A stretch of DNA of 7,284 nt from Clostridia bacterium. GTDB taxonomy: Bacteria > Bacillota > Clostridia > Christensenellales > UBA1242. Shown in pieces: positions 1 through 5,687 of the stretch. Both the position numbers and the translations under genes were made by a program. The notes beneath the pieces were generated by a model, which saw only the letters and a program-made list of their open reading frames with translations, made no database searches and was not told where the DNA came from. The stretch spans positions 1 through 7,284 of the forward strand of contig JAFZUF010000054.1 in assembly GCA_017618475.1 (NCBI GenBank), written 5' to 3'. Each line of letters opens with the position of its first letter. The first letter of the stretch is position 1.

Positions 1-178
1 CTTTTAAATTTTTGTTTTCAGTGGTTGGTTGAACCAACGTTAATAATTCAAGTACTTCCTTGGAAGGAAAAAGGTTGGGTAAAATACTACGCAGTATTTC
101 CCGGTTATTTAACATATTTACCAAATTTTGGGTTAAATGTTGTTCCTTAAAATTATCAATAAGCTTAGTTAATTTCAT
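1..178 (-). CDS. Unidentified protein, N-terminal 59 residues only (runs off the left edge)
   Basis: An open frame begins with ATG at 178 and stays open to base 1, so the gene is truncated by the window. The visible part starts MKLTKLIDNFKEQHLTQNLV and is Leu/Asn/Lys-rich, looks helical and soluble, and has no signal peptide or membrane segment. I do not recognise the family. The gene is called despite its short length because three signals line up upstream: a Shine-Dalgarno AAGGGG six bases before the ATG, and a promoter with a perfect TATAAT box, overlapped by a palindrome. It lies downstream of tRNA-Leu on the same strand but behind a terminator, so it is probably its own transcription unit. 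Three of its 13 visible Leu codons are CTT, the codon read by the adjacent tRNA. The opposite-strand frame over the same bases is better explained as a shadow of this gene. Confidence 0.7.
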   Translation of the reverse strand, partial: MKLTKLIDNFKEQHLTQNLVNMLNNREILRSILPNLFPSKEVLELLTLVQPTTENKNLK

Positions 179-183
179 TTGCT

Positions 184-190
184 ACCCCTT
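184..190 (-). promoter_or_regulatory. Shine-Dalgarno site of the partial gene at 178
   Basis: Read on the minus strand this is AAGGGGT. The AAGGGG core ends six bases before the ATG at 178, which is good spacing. It is one of only two strong ribosome binding sites in the window, and it supports the truncated frame as a real gene. Confidence 0.7.
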
Positions 191-215
191 TATATTTTTT
201 TATACAATAGTCACA

Positions 216-244
216 ATTATAATATGGTTGAATTTTAAATTCAA
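216..244 (-). promoter_or_regulatory. Housekeeping (sigma-A type) promoter for the partial gene
   Basis: On the minus strand TTGAAT (244-239) is followed after 17 bases by a perfect TATAAT (221-216). The predicted start of transcription is near 209, giving a leader of about 30 bases before the ATG at 178, and that leader carries the ribosome binding site. Box quality, spacing and leader length all agree. The -35 box is a 4/6 match and sits inside a palindrome, which hints at regulation. Confidence 0.65.
228..244. promoter_or_regulatory. 17-bp palindrome over the -35 box, possible operator
   Basis: The sequence TTGAATTT-T-AAATTCAA is a perfect 8-bp inverted repeat around one central base. It covers the -35 element and the start of the spacer of the promoter for the partial gene. 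A dimeric repressor or activator could bind here. It is very AT-rich, so chance is a real alternative, and no regulator is visible in the window. Confidence 0.4.
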
Positions 245-251
245 GTAAAAA

Positions 252-284
252 TTTTAAAAAAAAATCTCCCTGATGGAAGATTTT
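252..284 (-). terminator. Rho-independent terminator after tRNA-Leu
   Basis: On the minus strand the bases 284-275 pair with 270-261 to give a 10-bp stem (one G-U pair) around a four-base ATCA loop. The stem ends in T residues and is followed by five more Ts (260-256). It starts nine bases after the CCA end of the tRNA, where a tRNA terminator is expected. The stem has few G-C pairs, so its efficiency may be moderate. Confidence 0.7.
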
Positions 285-293
285 CATGTTGCT

Positions 294-378
294 TGGTGCG
301 GCCGAGAGGGCTTGAACCTCCACATCTCGCGATACAGGATCCTTAGTCCTGAGCGTCTGCCAATTCCGCCACGGCCGC
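294..378 (-). tRNA. tRNA-Leu with anticodon AAG, CCA end encoded
   Basis: An 85-base class II tRNA. The acceptor stem GCGGCCG/CGGCCGC pairs in all seven positions, followed by discriminator A and an encoded CCA (296-294). The D-arm has the usual Leu pattern (TGGCGGAATTGGCAGACGC). The anticodon stem CAGGA/TCCTG encloses the loop CTAAGGA, so U33 is followed by A34-A35-G36 and then G37: anticodon AAG, for codon CUU. The variable arm forms a short ATC/GAT stem around GCGA, and the T-arm carries TTCAAGC. Identity as leucine is clear from the body and the G37 context. The oddity is A34: bacterial Leu tRNAs of this family normally carry UAG, GAG or CAG. It has its own promoter and terminator, so it is probably a single-gene transcript. 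Confidence 0.95.
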
Positions 379-386
379 GTAGCAAA

Positions 387-415
387 ATTGTACCCCGAAA
401 TGTGTTAAATGTAAA
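387..415 (-). promoter_or_regulatory. Promoter of tRNA-Leu
   Basis: On the minus strand TTTACA (415-410, 5 of 6 consensus) and TACAAT (392-387, 5 of 6) are separated by 17 bases. Initiation would fall about two bases before the mature 5' end of the tRNA at 378. This is the best-formed pair of -35 and -10 boxes in the window, as expected for a tRNA gene. It lies in the 60-bp gap after dacF. Confidence 0.7.
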
Positions 416-438
416 GCGTAAGAAATTTTAAAAGATTT

Positions 439-1698
439 TTAATTGGGCGCAAAATTGGCTTTACGTACCACTTTTTGCACAGTTTGCCAATAACTCGCGC
501 GAGGCACTGCTGCTTTCGTTTGCACCGGAATTTCGGCAATGACTTTGCCGTTATCGGTAACCATAATTTTACCTAAATCAGTAGTGGTATCAAACGGTGC
601 GGTAACGGTATCAGGAATTTCTGTGGCAATCGCAATATTAGTATCCCCGCCTTTCATGGTTAAGTGGTAATAATTATGTGCTGGATAAAGGTCGATAGTT
701 TCTGCCACTGCGTTTTTTAAAGTTACAGTCTTCAGCGGTTGCGTACAGTCAACTAAAAGTTGGTTTTCAAAATTCTGACAAGCATAGTCCAGTAAATTAC
801 TGCTTTCGTTAAAACGAGTTTGACTGTTTGGTGCACCAATAATTACCGCAATTGGGGCGATATCACCGCGTTTTGCCGCTACCGTGATACAGTGCCCCGC
901 TTCGTTCGTGAAACCGGTTTTACCACCTAAACAACCACTATAACGGCGAATTAATTTATTGGTGTTAGTCAAGCCAGTAACTCTACCGCTGGGGTGTGTT
1001 AAATCGTACATCCAAATCTGGTTAAAGTCACCATAATGTGGTGAACGCATAATTGCTAGGTACATGGTTGCCATATCACGTGCGCAAGAATAGGCACCGG
1101 GTGTTGGCAAACCTGTGCAATTAACAAAATTAGTGTTTTGGCAACCCAAGTTTTTGGCAAATTCATTCATGCGTTCAACAAAACTTTCGACTGAGCCCGC
1201 AATATGTTCTGCCAAAGCAACACAACTGTCATTTGCTGATGCCACGACAATGGATTGAATTAAGTCATGAACACTATATTCACTGCCGGCATCAAGAAAA
1301 GCTTGACTGCCGCCCATAGATGAAGCGCGTTCACTGACCATAACCAGGTCATCCATTTTGATTTCATTTTTTGCCAGTGCATCGTAAATAACACCTAAGG
1401 TCGCGATTTTGGTCATAGATGCTACCGGCAAATGGGCATCGGCATTTTGCGCGAATAACACTTTGCCACTGTTAGTTTCTAACAAAAATGCTGCTTTTGA
1501 CGTAATGGTTGGTGCATTGGGGTAAGTATTGGTTGTTTCGTTAGCAACCGTAACCTTTGGCGCATGCGAAGTAATTGTTACCGTTTTTGACGGAACAACT
1601 GCATTATCCGTCGTCTTGGTTGTTAACGTGCCATAAGCTCCACCCGCACAAATGGCGGTAGTTAAAAAAGTTGCCATTAAAATTTGTTTGGTTTTCAT
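439..1698 (-). CDS. dacF: Serine-type D-Ala-D-Ala carboxypeptidase, DacF/DacA family (penicillin-binding protein)
   Basis: It removes the terminal D-alanine from peptidoglycan pentapeptides outside the membrane, limiting cross-linking. The 419-residue product has a signal peptide at about 1-23 (probable cut after Ala-Tyr-Gly), then a Thr-rich linker to about residue 60. The peptidase S11 domain follows, with all three active-site motifs: SMTK (Ser94, Lys97), SAN (154-156) and KTG (260-262). Residues of about 313-390 fit the beta-rich C-terminal PBP5 domain. The last 20 residues are basic and could form the short amphipathic anchor of this family. It is slightly longer than B. subtilis DacF, mainly because of the linker. 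It follows the SpoIIM-like gene by 17 bp, so the two are probably co-transcribed. The upstream AAGAG is too close to the ATG to be a good binding site. The mature protein has eight cysteines, many for an exported enzyme. The choice of DacF over other DacA paralogues rests on the sporulation context and is less sure than the family. Confidence 0.93.
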   Translation of the reverse strand: MKTKQILMATFLTTAICAGGAYGTLTTKTTDNAVVPSKTVTITSHAPKVTVANETTNTYPNAPTITSKAAFLLETNSGKVLFAQNADAHLPVASMTKIATLGVIYDALAKNEIKMDDLVMVSERASSMGGSQAFLDAGSEYSVHDLIQSIVVASANDSCVALAEHIAGSVESFVERMNEFAKNLGCQNTNFVNCTGLPTPGAYSCARDMATMYLAIMRSPHYGDFNQIWMYDLTHPSGRVTGLTNTNKLIRRYSGCLGGKTGFTNEAGHCITVAAKRGDIAPIAVIIGAPNSQTRFNESSNLLDYACQNFENQLLVDCTQPLKTVTLKNAVAETIDLYPAHNYYHLTMKGGDTNIAIATEIPDTVTAPFDTTTDLGKIMVTDNGKVIAEIPVQTKAAVPRASYWQTVQKVVRKANFAPN

Positions 1699-1715
1699 GC
1701 TCTTAACATGTGCAT

Positions 1716-2354
1716 TTAATGCGGTTTATACACAATTTTACCTAAAATCGTCCAAAAGACTAAATATTCTAAAAAACCTAAAATTATTGCGGCGGTAATT
1801 ATAATTAATGTACCACGCAATACTAAACGCCAATTATGCGATTGGGAACAATTCTTGCCGCCACTTTGACGAAAATTTTCACCACACTGTAATGCCCAAA
1901 TTAAACCCGCTAATAAAATCACAGTTACAATCAGCAACCACAAGGTGTAAAAAATAATTAATAAAATCGCGGTAAAACCATAATAAAAAAACATCCACCA
2001 CATTGCAATGGTCAACCAATAGCCATGCATGAAAATTACAGGAAAAACAATGTAACTAGTGAAACGTGCAATGGCTGCCATAATTAAAACCAATAAAATT
2101 GGTATTATTAGTGATAAAAGGCGTTGCCAAATGAAACTGCCTAATGAACTGCCAAGCGCAGTGGCGTTTAAAATATTACCATCAATTAAAGTGAAATTGA
2201 TTTCACTGGCGCTGACATGACTGACGTACAAAGTGATAATACCAACGATAAGTCCGGCTACCAGAAAAACCAATAACCAAATTAAAGTGGCTTTATATTT
2301 TTGCCATTTAACTTGTAACCAACTCAGCAGATGGTACCACCACAACCATTGCAT
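1716..2354 (-). CDS. Five-helix membrane protein, candidate SpoIIM (stage II sporulation protein M)
   Basis: The 212-residue product is strongly hydrophobic. Membrane segments lie near 24-44, 79-97, 100-122, 127-155 and 181-205, with a loop of about 30 residues after the first helix and a polar, Cys/Gly/Ser-containing loop at 157-177. Length and topology match SpoIIM (about 214 residues in B. subtilis). By eye I can align a first helix with a G-x-x-x-G pattern, an F-M-H-G turn (108-111) opposite the family's F-L-K-G, and a final helix with a buried Glu196 opposite the SpoIIM Glu before its C-terminal end. Known SpoIIM works with SpoIID and SpoIIP at the engulfing septum, which would suit the dacF gene 17 bp downstream and spoIVB divergent upstream. 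Similarity is low and recalled from memory, so this is an inference; an unrelated small membrane protein is possible. The ATG has no clear Shine-Dalgarno site. Confidence 0.5.
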   Translation of the reverse strand: MQWLWWYHLLSWLQVKWQKYKATLIWLLVFLVAGLIVGIITLYVSHVSASEINFTLIDGNILNATALGSSLGSFIWQRLLSLIIPILLVLIMAAIARFTSYIVFPVIFMHGYWLTIAMWWMFFYYGFTAILLIIFYTLWLLIVTVILLAGLIWALQCGENFRQSGGKNCSQSHNWRLVLRGTLIIITAAIILGFLEYLVFWTILGKIVYKPH

Positions 2355-2384
2355 AAATAATTTATATGATTTCGTGGCATGATA
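2355..2384 (+). promoter_or_regulatory. Weak candidate forespore (sigma-G type) promoter for spoIVB
   Basis: CATGATA at 2378-2384 fits the sigma-G -10 pattern CATnHTA, and AAATA at 2355-2359 is an imperfect match to its -35 pattern, about 18 bases upstream. Forespore expression is known for spoIVB. Transcription would start near 2391, forcing use of the ATG at 2393 on an almost leaderless message, which is a reason for doubt. It overlaps the minus-strand -10 box. Confidence 0.2.
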
Positions 2385-3520
2385 AATGCGGTATGAAACA
2401 AGTCAAAGATTTACACTTTTGGCGCGGTATTGTAGGGGTGGTAGCAGCATTTACAATTTATGTATTGTTAATTGTGCCGTTTGTACGTGGAATTACTACG
2501 CCAGACACCATTGTTTTAACGCCAAGCGAATATGCGGCACGTGCAGATGCAGCACCGGAAACGGCGACCAGTAACGACACCGATGGTGAAAAATATATTA
2601 CAGTTAAATTGTTGGGTTTAATTCCCATTAAAAAAGTAACAGTTGAAATTTTACCGTTTGATACAATTTTAATTGGTGGCATGCCGATTGGTATTAATGG
2701 ACAAATTGATGGTGTTTTGGTAACAATGGATACTAAAGACCATGTGTTGCAAAAAGGCGATGTAATTAAATTTGTGGATGGTATGGCAGTGCAAAGTTGT
2801 GAAGACTTTTATGCAGCTACAACAGGAAAAACACAAGCAGTAGTTACCATTGTGCGTAATGGTACAGTGTTAAAACGCCACGTGAATTTAGAAAATGAAA
2901 TTTGTTTGCGTGATACAACCAATGGTATGGGCATGTTGACTTTTGTTAATCCAGAAAATAATCAATTTTCTGCATTAGGTCACCAAATGGCGGATTTTGA
3001 AACTGGGGCTGCCGTTGATTTATGTGGTGGTGCAATCCGTGCGGTTAATACTTATGGAATTATTAAAACGCAAGGTAAACAAACCGGTGCCTTAAAAAGT
3101 TCAATGCAAACGGAAATTCCGATTCAAGGAAGTATTACCCAAGGTAACGAATTTGGAATTACAGGTTGTTTGACTGTTGATAGTCAAATCTTATCAGCTG
3201 CCGATACAACTATGCCGGTTGCAACACGTTATTACGTTCACCCGGGTAAAGCTACGTTGCGCACTTCTATTAATGGTAATACGGTAGAAGAATTTGATTG
3301 TGAAATTTTAAAAACGCGTTACCAAAAACGTCGTCGCAACAAATCGATGGTAATTCGGATAACTGACCCGCGTTTGCTTGATGCAACCGGTGGTATTGTT
3401 CACGGTATGAGTGGCAGCCCGATTATTCAAGACGGGCACTTGGTGGGCGCCCTAACCCATGCTTTAACCCAAGACCCCGCCAAAGGTTATGCGTTGTATA
3501 TTGATTTTATCGCGAATTAA
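2366..3520 (+). CDS. spoIVB: SpoIVB sporulation signalling serine protease (PDZ plus peptidase S55)
   Basis: In known sporulators SpoIVB is made in the forespore, secreted into the space between the membranes, and cleaves SpoIVFA to release pro-sigma-K processing. The 384-residue product has one N-terminal membrane anchor (about 19-39), a short spacer, a PDZ domain (about 95-175) and the S55 protease domain (about 180-384). The catalytic triad is visible: His206 in ALGHQ, Asp334 in ITDPRLL and Ser349 in GMSGSP, with the same Asp-Ser distance of 15 as in B. subtilis. The stretch ITDPRLL...TGGIV.GMSGSPIIQ is nearly identical to the Bacillus protein. It ends soon after the family motif DPAKGYALYID, so the usual C-terminal tail is missing. 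Neither ATG (2366 or the in-frame one at 2393) has a Shine-Dalgarno site; the later start loses only nine residues and keeps the anchor. The common recN and spo0A neighbours are absent here. Confidence 0.95.
   Translation: MISWHDKCGMKQVKDLHFWRGIVGVVAAFTIYVLLIVPFVRGITTPDTIVLTPSEYAARADAAPETATSNDTDGEKYITVKLLGLIPIKKVTVEILPFDTILIGGMPIGINGQIDGVLVTMDTKDHVLQKGDVIKFVDGMAVQSCEDFYAATTGKTQAVVTIVRNGTVLKRHVNLENEICLRDTTNGMGMLTFVNPENNQFSALGHQMADFETGAAVDLCGGAIRAVNTYGIIKTQGKQTGALKSSMQTEIPIQGSITQGNEFGITGCLTVDSQILSAADTTMPVATRYYVHPGKATLRTSINGNTVEEFDCEILKTRYQKRRRNKSMVIRITDPRLLDATGGIVHGMSGSPIIQDGHLVGALTHALTQDPAKGYALYIDFIAN
2379..2406 (-). promoter_or_regulatory. Candidate promoter for the SpoIIM-like/dacF unit, inside the spoIVB 5' end
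   Basis: On the minus strand TTGACT (2406-2401) and TATCAT (2384-2379) are 16 bases apart and each match consensus at 5 of 6 positions. Transcription would begin near 2372 and give a leader of about 17 bases. The site lies within the first codons of spoIVB, so transcription of the two divergent units could interfere. An AT-rich region can yield such a pair by chance. Confidence 0.4.
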
Positions 3521-3532
3521 TTTTATTTAGAT

Positions 3533-4636
3533 TTATTTTTTATTGTGGCGTTTGGCAATTTCGGCATCTAGGGCTTGACCAATGGCGTCTAATGAAAAAT
3601 CGTCTTCGGCGGGTGCTACTACGTCAGTGTCAAGTGGTACATCGGTTGGCAAAGGTGCTAAGTTTTCAACCGTGGCAGTTTCTTGTTCCGCTTGATTGGC
3701 TTGTTCGGCTTGTTCAACCGCACGTTTAATTTCTGTTTCTAAATTATCATCTACCAATTTTTGGATTAAATTGATTTTTTCGCTATTTGTTAATTGGGTG
3801 GCAGATTCTTTGGTGGTATTTTCTGCCATTGTATTTTGAGTTTCATTATCGGTAACTACTGGAGCCGGTTTCGTGTTAGTTTGTTCGGTCAAACGTTTGA
3901 TTTCAATATCGTTATTGACGTTGTTTAAAACAACTTTTGTTTCAGCTTCTTTTTGGCGAATGACAAAATCACGTGTAGCGGTAATTTGTTCTTCCGTTAA
4001 AGTGCCAATTGTTGTGTATAATGATTTTTTTTCTTTACCAAAAATTTCAGGATAAGCATCAATAATAATGAATGGTTTGGTAATACTTAAGAAAGCCACA
4101 CTGTTTTCTTTTAAAGCCATAAAAATACCATTACGATAATTGTTTTTATCCTTGTTAAAACGTGCGATAAATAATGCCATAAAAAATTGCAAAACCGGTA
4201 AAATGCAAGCCAAACCGATACCAACAAAAATTGTTTTGGTAATCATAATATTAATCGCGATGGCGTTAATCGCAATAAAGGCAGAAAGCATGGTGATTAA
4301 AATTGAAATTGGCGCAAAATTTTTTTGTCCACACAAATCATCGTATTCTTTACGGGTCATGCAACGGACACCGCCGTTTTTGACCATAATGGGATATTTA
4401 CATTCACTTTCGTTAAATTTTTGTAAGAAATCGCGATATAAGTAAAGTGATTCACGTTCTTTGGCATCTTCTGGTACAAAGTTTGCGCGGCGCCATAATT
4501 TTGCAATACTGGTTAATGAGATTGCACAAAAATTTTTTTGTAAATCAATTCGGCGCACGGTATTAAAAGACCACCACAGCAAAAGAAAAAAAGCTGCAAT
4601 AATAAAACCAATAATAATTAAATTGTAAGTATGCAT
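3533..4636 (-). CDS. Membrane protein of unknown function with long acidic C-terminal tail
   Basis: I do not recognise this 367-residue protein. The start is set at the ATG at 4636 because GGGGGA lies directly upstream at good spacing; a TTG four codons earlier would overlap that site. There is one N-terminal membrane segment (about 5-22), a polar region of about 80 residues with three Cys, then two membrane segments (about 109-131 and 135-157). The last 130 residues are rich in Glu, Gln, Thr, Asn and Ala, probably disordered with helical parts. The tail has a near-repeated element, DIEIKRLTEQT at about 243-253 and ETEIKRAVEQA at about 300-310. The layout suggests a membrane-tethered cytoplasmic tail that could bind partners, but that is inference. 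It lies 80 bp downstream of murB with its own promoter, and converges on spoIVB with a 12-bp gap containing no obvious hairpin terminator. Confidence 0.85.
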   Translation of the reverse strand: MHTYNLIIIGFIIAAFFLLLWWSFNTVRRIDLQKNFCAISLTSIAKLWRRANFVPEDAKERESLYLYRDFLQKFNESECKYPIMVKNGGVRCMTRKEYDDLCGQKNFAPISILITMLSAFIAINAIAINIMITKTIFVGIGLACILPVLQFFMALFIARFNKDKNNYRNGIFMALKENSVAFLSITKPFIIIDAYPEIFGKEKKSLYTTIGTLTEEQITATRDFVIRQKEAETKVVLNNVNNDIEIKRLTEQTNTKPAPVVTDNETQNTMAENTTKESATQLTNSEKINLIQKLVDDNLETEIKRAVEQAEQANQAEQETATVENLAPLPTDVPLDTDVVAPAEDDFSLDAIGQALDAEIAKRHNKK

Positions 4637-4640
4637 AATT

Positions 4641-4646
4641 TCCCCC
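4641..4646 (-). promoter_or_regulatory. Strong Shine-Dalgarno site that fixes the start of the unknown membrane protein
   Basis: On the minus strand GGGGGA lies four bases before the ATG at 4636. This favours that ATG over the upstream in-frame TTG at 4648. It contrasts with murB, spoIVB and the SpoIIM-like gene, which show no comparable site. Confidence 0.7.
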
Positions 4647-4659
4647 AAATTACTATTGC

Positions 4660-4688
4660 AGTTTAAAAAAAATTTCGAATTTTGGCAA
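4660..4688 (-). promoter_or_regulatory. Candidate promoter for the unknown membrane protein
   Basis: On the minus strand TTGCCA (4688-4683, 5 of 6) is followed after exactly 17 bases by TAAACT (4665-4660, 4 of 6). Initiation near 4653 would give a short leader carrying the GGGGGA binding site. It sits in the 80-bp gap after murB. The gap is very AT-rich, so chance matches are possible. Confidence 0.45.
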
Positions 4689-4716
4689 ATAATTAATAAT
4701 TAATCTCGTTTGATAC

Positions 4717-5649
4717 TTAATTATTGGCAGATGTATTTTTTATACTGTTTTCATCAATTTTTCCTAAAAAAATAATTTCGGTTTCCAACAAAACACCGGT
4801 TTTTTGTTCGACCAAGTCTTGTACATGATAAATAATTTTTAAGATATCATTCGCGGTGGCGTTGCCGGTGTTCACAATAAAGTTACAATGCTTTGGACTG
4901 ATTTGCGCGTCGCCAACTTGGTAACCCGTCAAGCCTAAATCTTCAATCACCTTGCCCACGTAAAAATTATCACGGGGACGTTTGAAAACACTGCCCGCGC
5001 TGGGCTCGTGGGGGTGACGACGACGTTTCTCAATAATTGTTTGCATTTGGGCGGTAATTTTATCTTTTTGCCCATGTTCCAAACGGAAATAAGCACCCAA
5101 AATTACGGCGGGTTGTTCCATAAATAAAGAGTGTCGGTAGCCAAAATTTAATTGATTACGGGTTAAAGTTTTAATTTCGCCGTCAATTAGCGCATCGACC
5201 ATAACAATACTATCCGCCAAACAATGGTCAAACGCGCCGCAATTCATATAAACGCCACCACCGATGGTCGCGGGAATGCCGGTTGCCCATTCTAAGCCGG
5301 TCAGTTCGTGGTCGCGGGCATAGTTCACCACGGCACCTAACTTGGCACCGGCGTCGGCATAAAGAAAGGTGTCGTTATGTTCAATGTGGTGAAAAGCCAA
5401 TTTAATGACTACGCCGTCAAATCCATGATCACTGGCCAAGACATTTGCGCCCAAACCCAAAATGAAATACGGTGCTTCCAAATAATTCAAGGCACTCAGT
5501 AAGCGCAGCAAGGTGTTTTTATGATCGACTGTAGCAAAATAACGCGCCGGTCCTCCGACACGAAAAGTTGTCCACCGACTTAATGGTTCGTTGGTTTTCA
5601 CATTTTCTTTGCCGCACAGGTGTTGTAAATAACTTGCTAAAATGTCCAT
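4717..5649 (-). CDS. murB: UDP-N-acetylenolpyruvoylglucosamine reductase (MurB)
   Basis: This cytoplasmic FAD enzyme uses NADPH to reduce UDP-GlcNAc-enolpyruvate to UDP-MurNAc, the second committed step of peptidoglycan precursor synthesis. The 310-residue product has the FAD-binding N-terminal part with TTFRVGGPA (27-35), GLGANVLASD (65-74) and ATGIPATIGGGVYMNCGA (122-139). The MurB C-terminal domain follows, with Arg172 in YRHS, the catalytic Ser220 in PSAGSVFKRP and Glu291 near the C-terminus. PSAGSVF closely resembles the S. aureus motif, in keeping with the Gram-positive type. All catalytic residues are present and the length is normal. The ATG at 5649 follows the tsaC-like stop by 38 bp with no clear Shine-Dalgarno site or promoter between, so it probably belongs to the gltX-tsaC transcript. 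The common Bacillota neighbours rapZ, yvcK and whiA are not seen. Confidence 0.97.
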   Translation of the reverse strand: MDILASYLQHLCGKENVKTNEPLSRWTTFRVGGPARYFATVDHKNTLLRLLSALNYLEAPYFILGLGANVLASDHGFDGVVIKLAFHHIEHNDTFLYADAGAKLGAVVNYARDHELTGLEWATGIPATIGGGVYMNCGAFDHCLADSIVMVDALIDGEIKTLTRNQLNFGYRHSLFMEQPAVILGAYFRLEHGQKDKITAQMQTIIEKRRRHPHEPSAGSVFKRPRDNFYVGKVIEDLGLTGYQVGDAQISPKHCNFIVNTGNATANDILKIIYHVQDLVEQKTGVLLETEIIFLGKIDENSIKNTSANN

Positions 5650-5687
5650 TATTTATGGATATGCGGTAAAAAATTGAGAATATCTGA

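Noticed and set aside
60..248. Plus-strand 62-codon hydrophobic frame
   Set aside because: It lies antisense to the partial gene at 178 and its promoter, has no ribosome binding site, and its composition comes from AT-rich spacer DNA.
421..438. Possible terminator after dacF
   Set aside because: On the minus strand there is only a weak A-T pairing around TTTTAAAA, with no G-C stem or T-run, so dacF may read through into the tRNA.
2458..2682. Minus-strand 74-codon frame inside spoIVB
   Set aside because: It is a shadow of the well-supported SpoIVB frame, with no promoter or binding site.
3521..3532. Bidirectional terminator between spoIVB and the unknown membrane gene
   Set aside because: The 12-bp gap and its flanks are AT-rich but form no convincing hairpin.
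4140..4445. Plus-strand 101-codon frame
   Set aside because: It is antisense to the unknown membrane protein; its hydrophobic and Lys-rich make-up mirrors that gene's membrane segments.
4661..4685. AT-rich inverted repeat with a T-run as a murB terminator
   Set aside because: The stem (AATT/AATT around CG) is too short and lacks G-C pairs; the T-run is better explained as promoter spacer.
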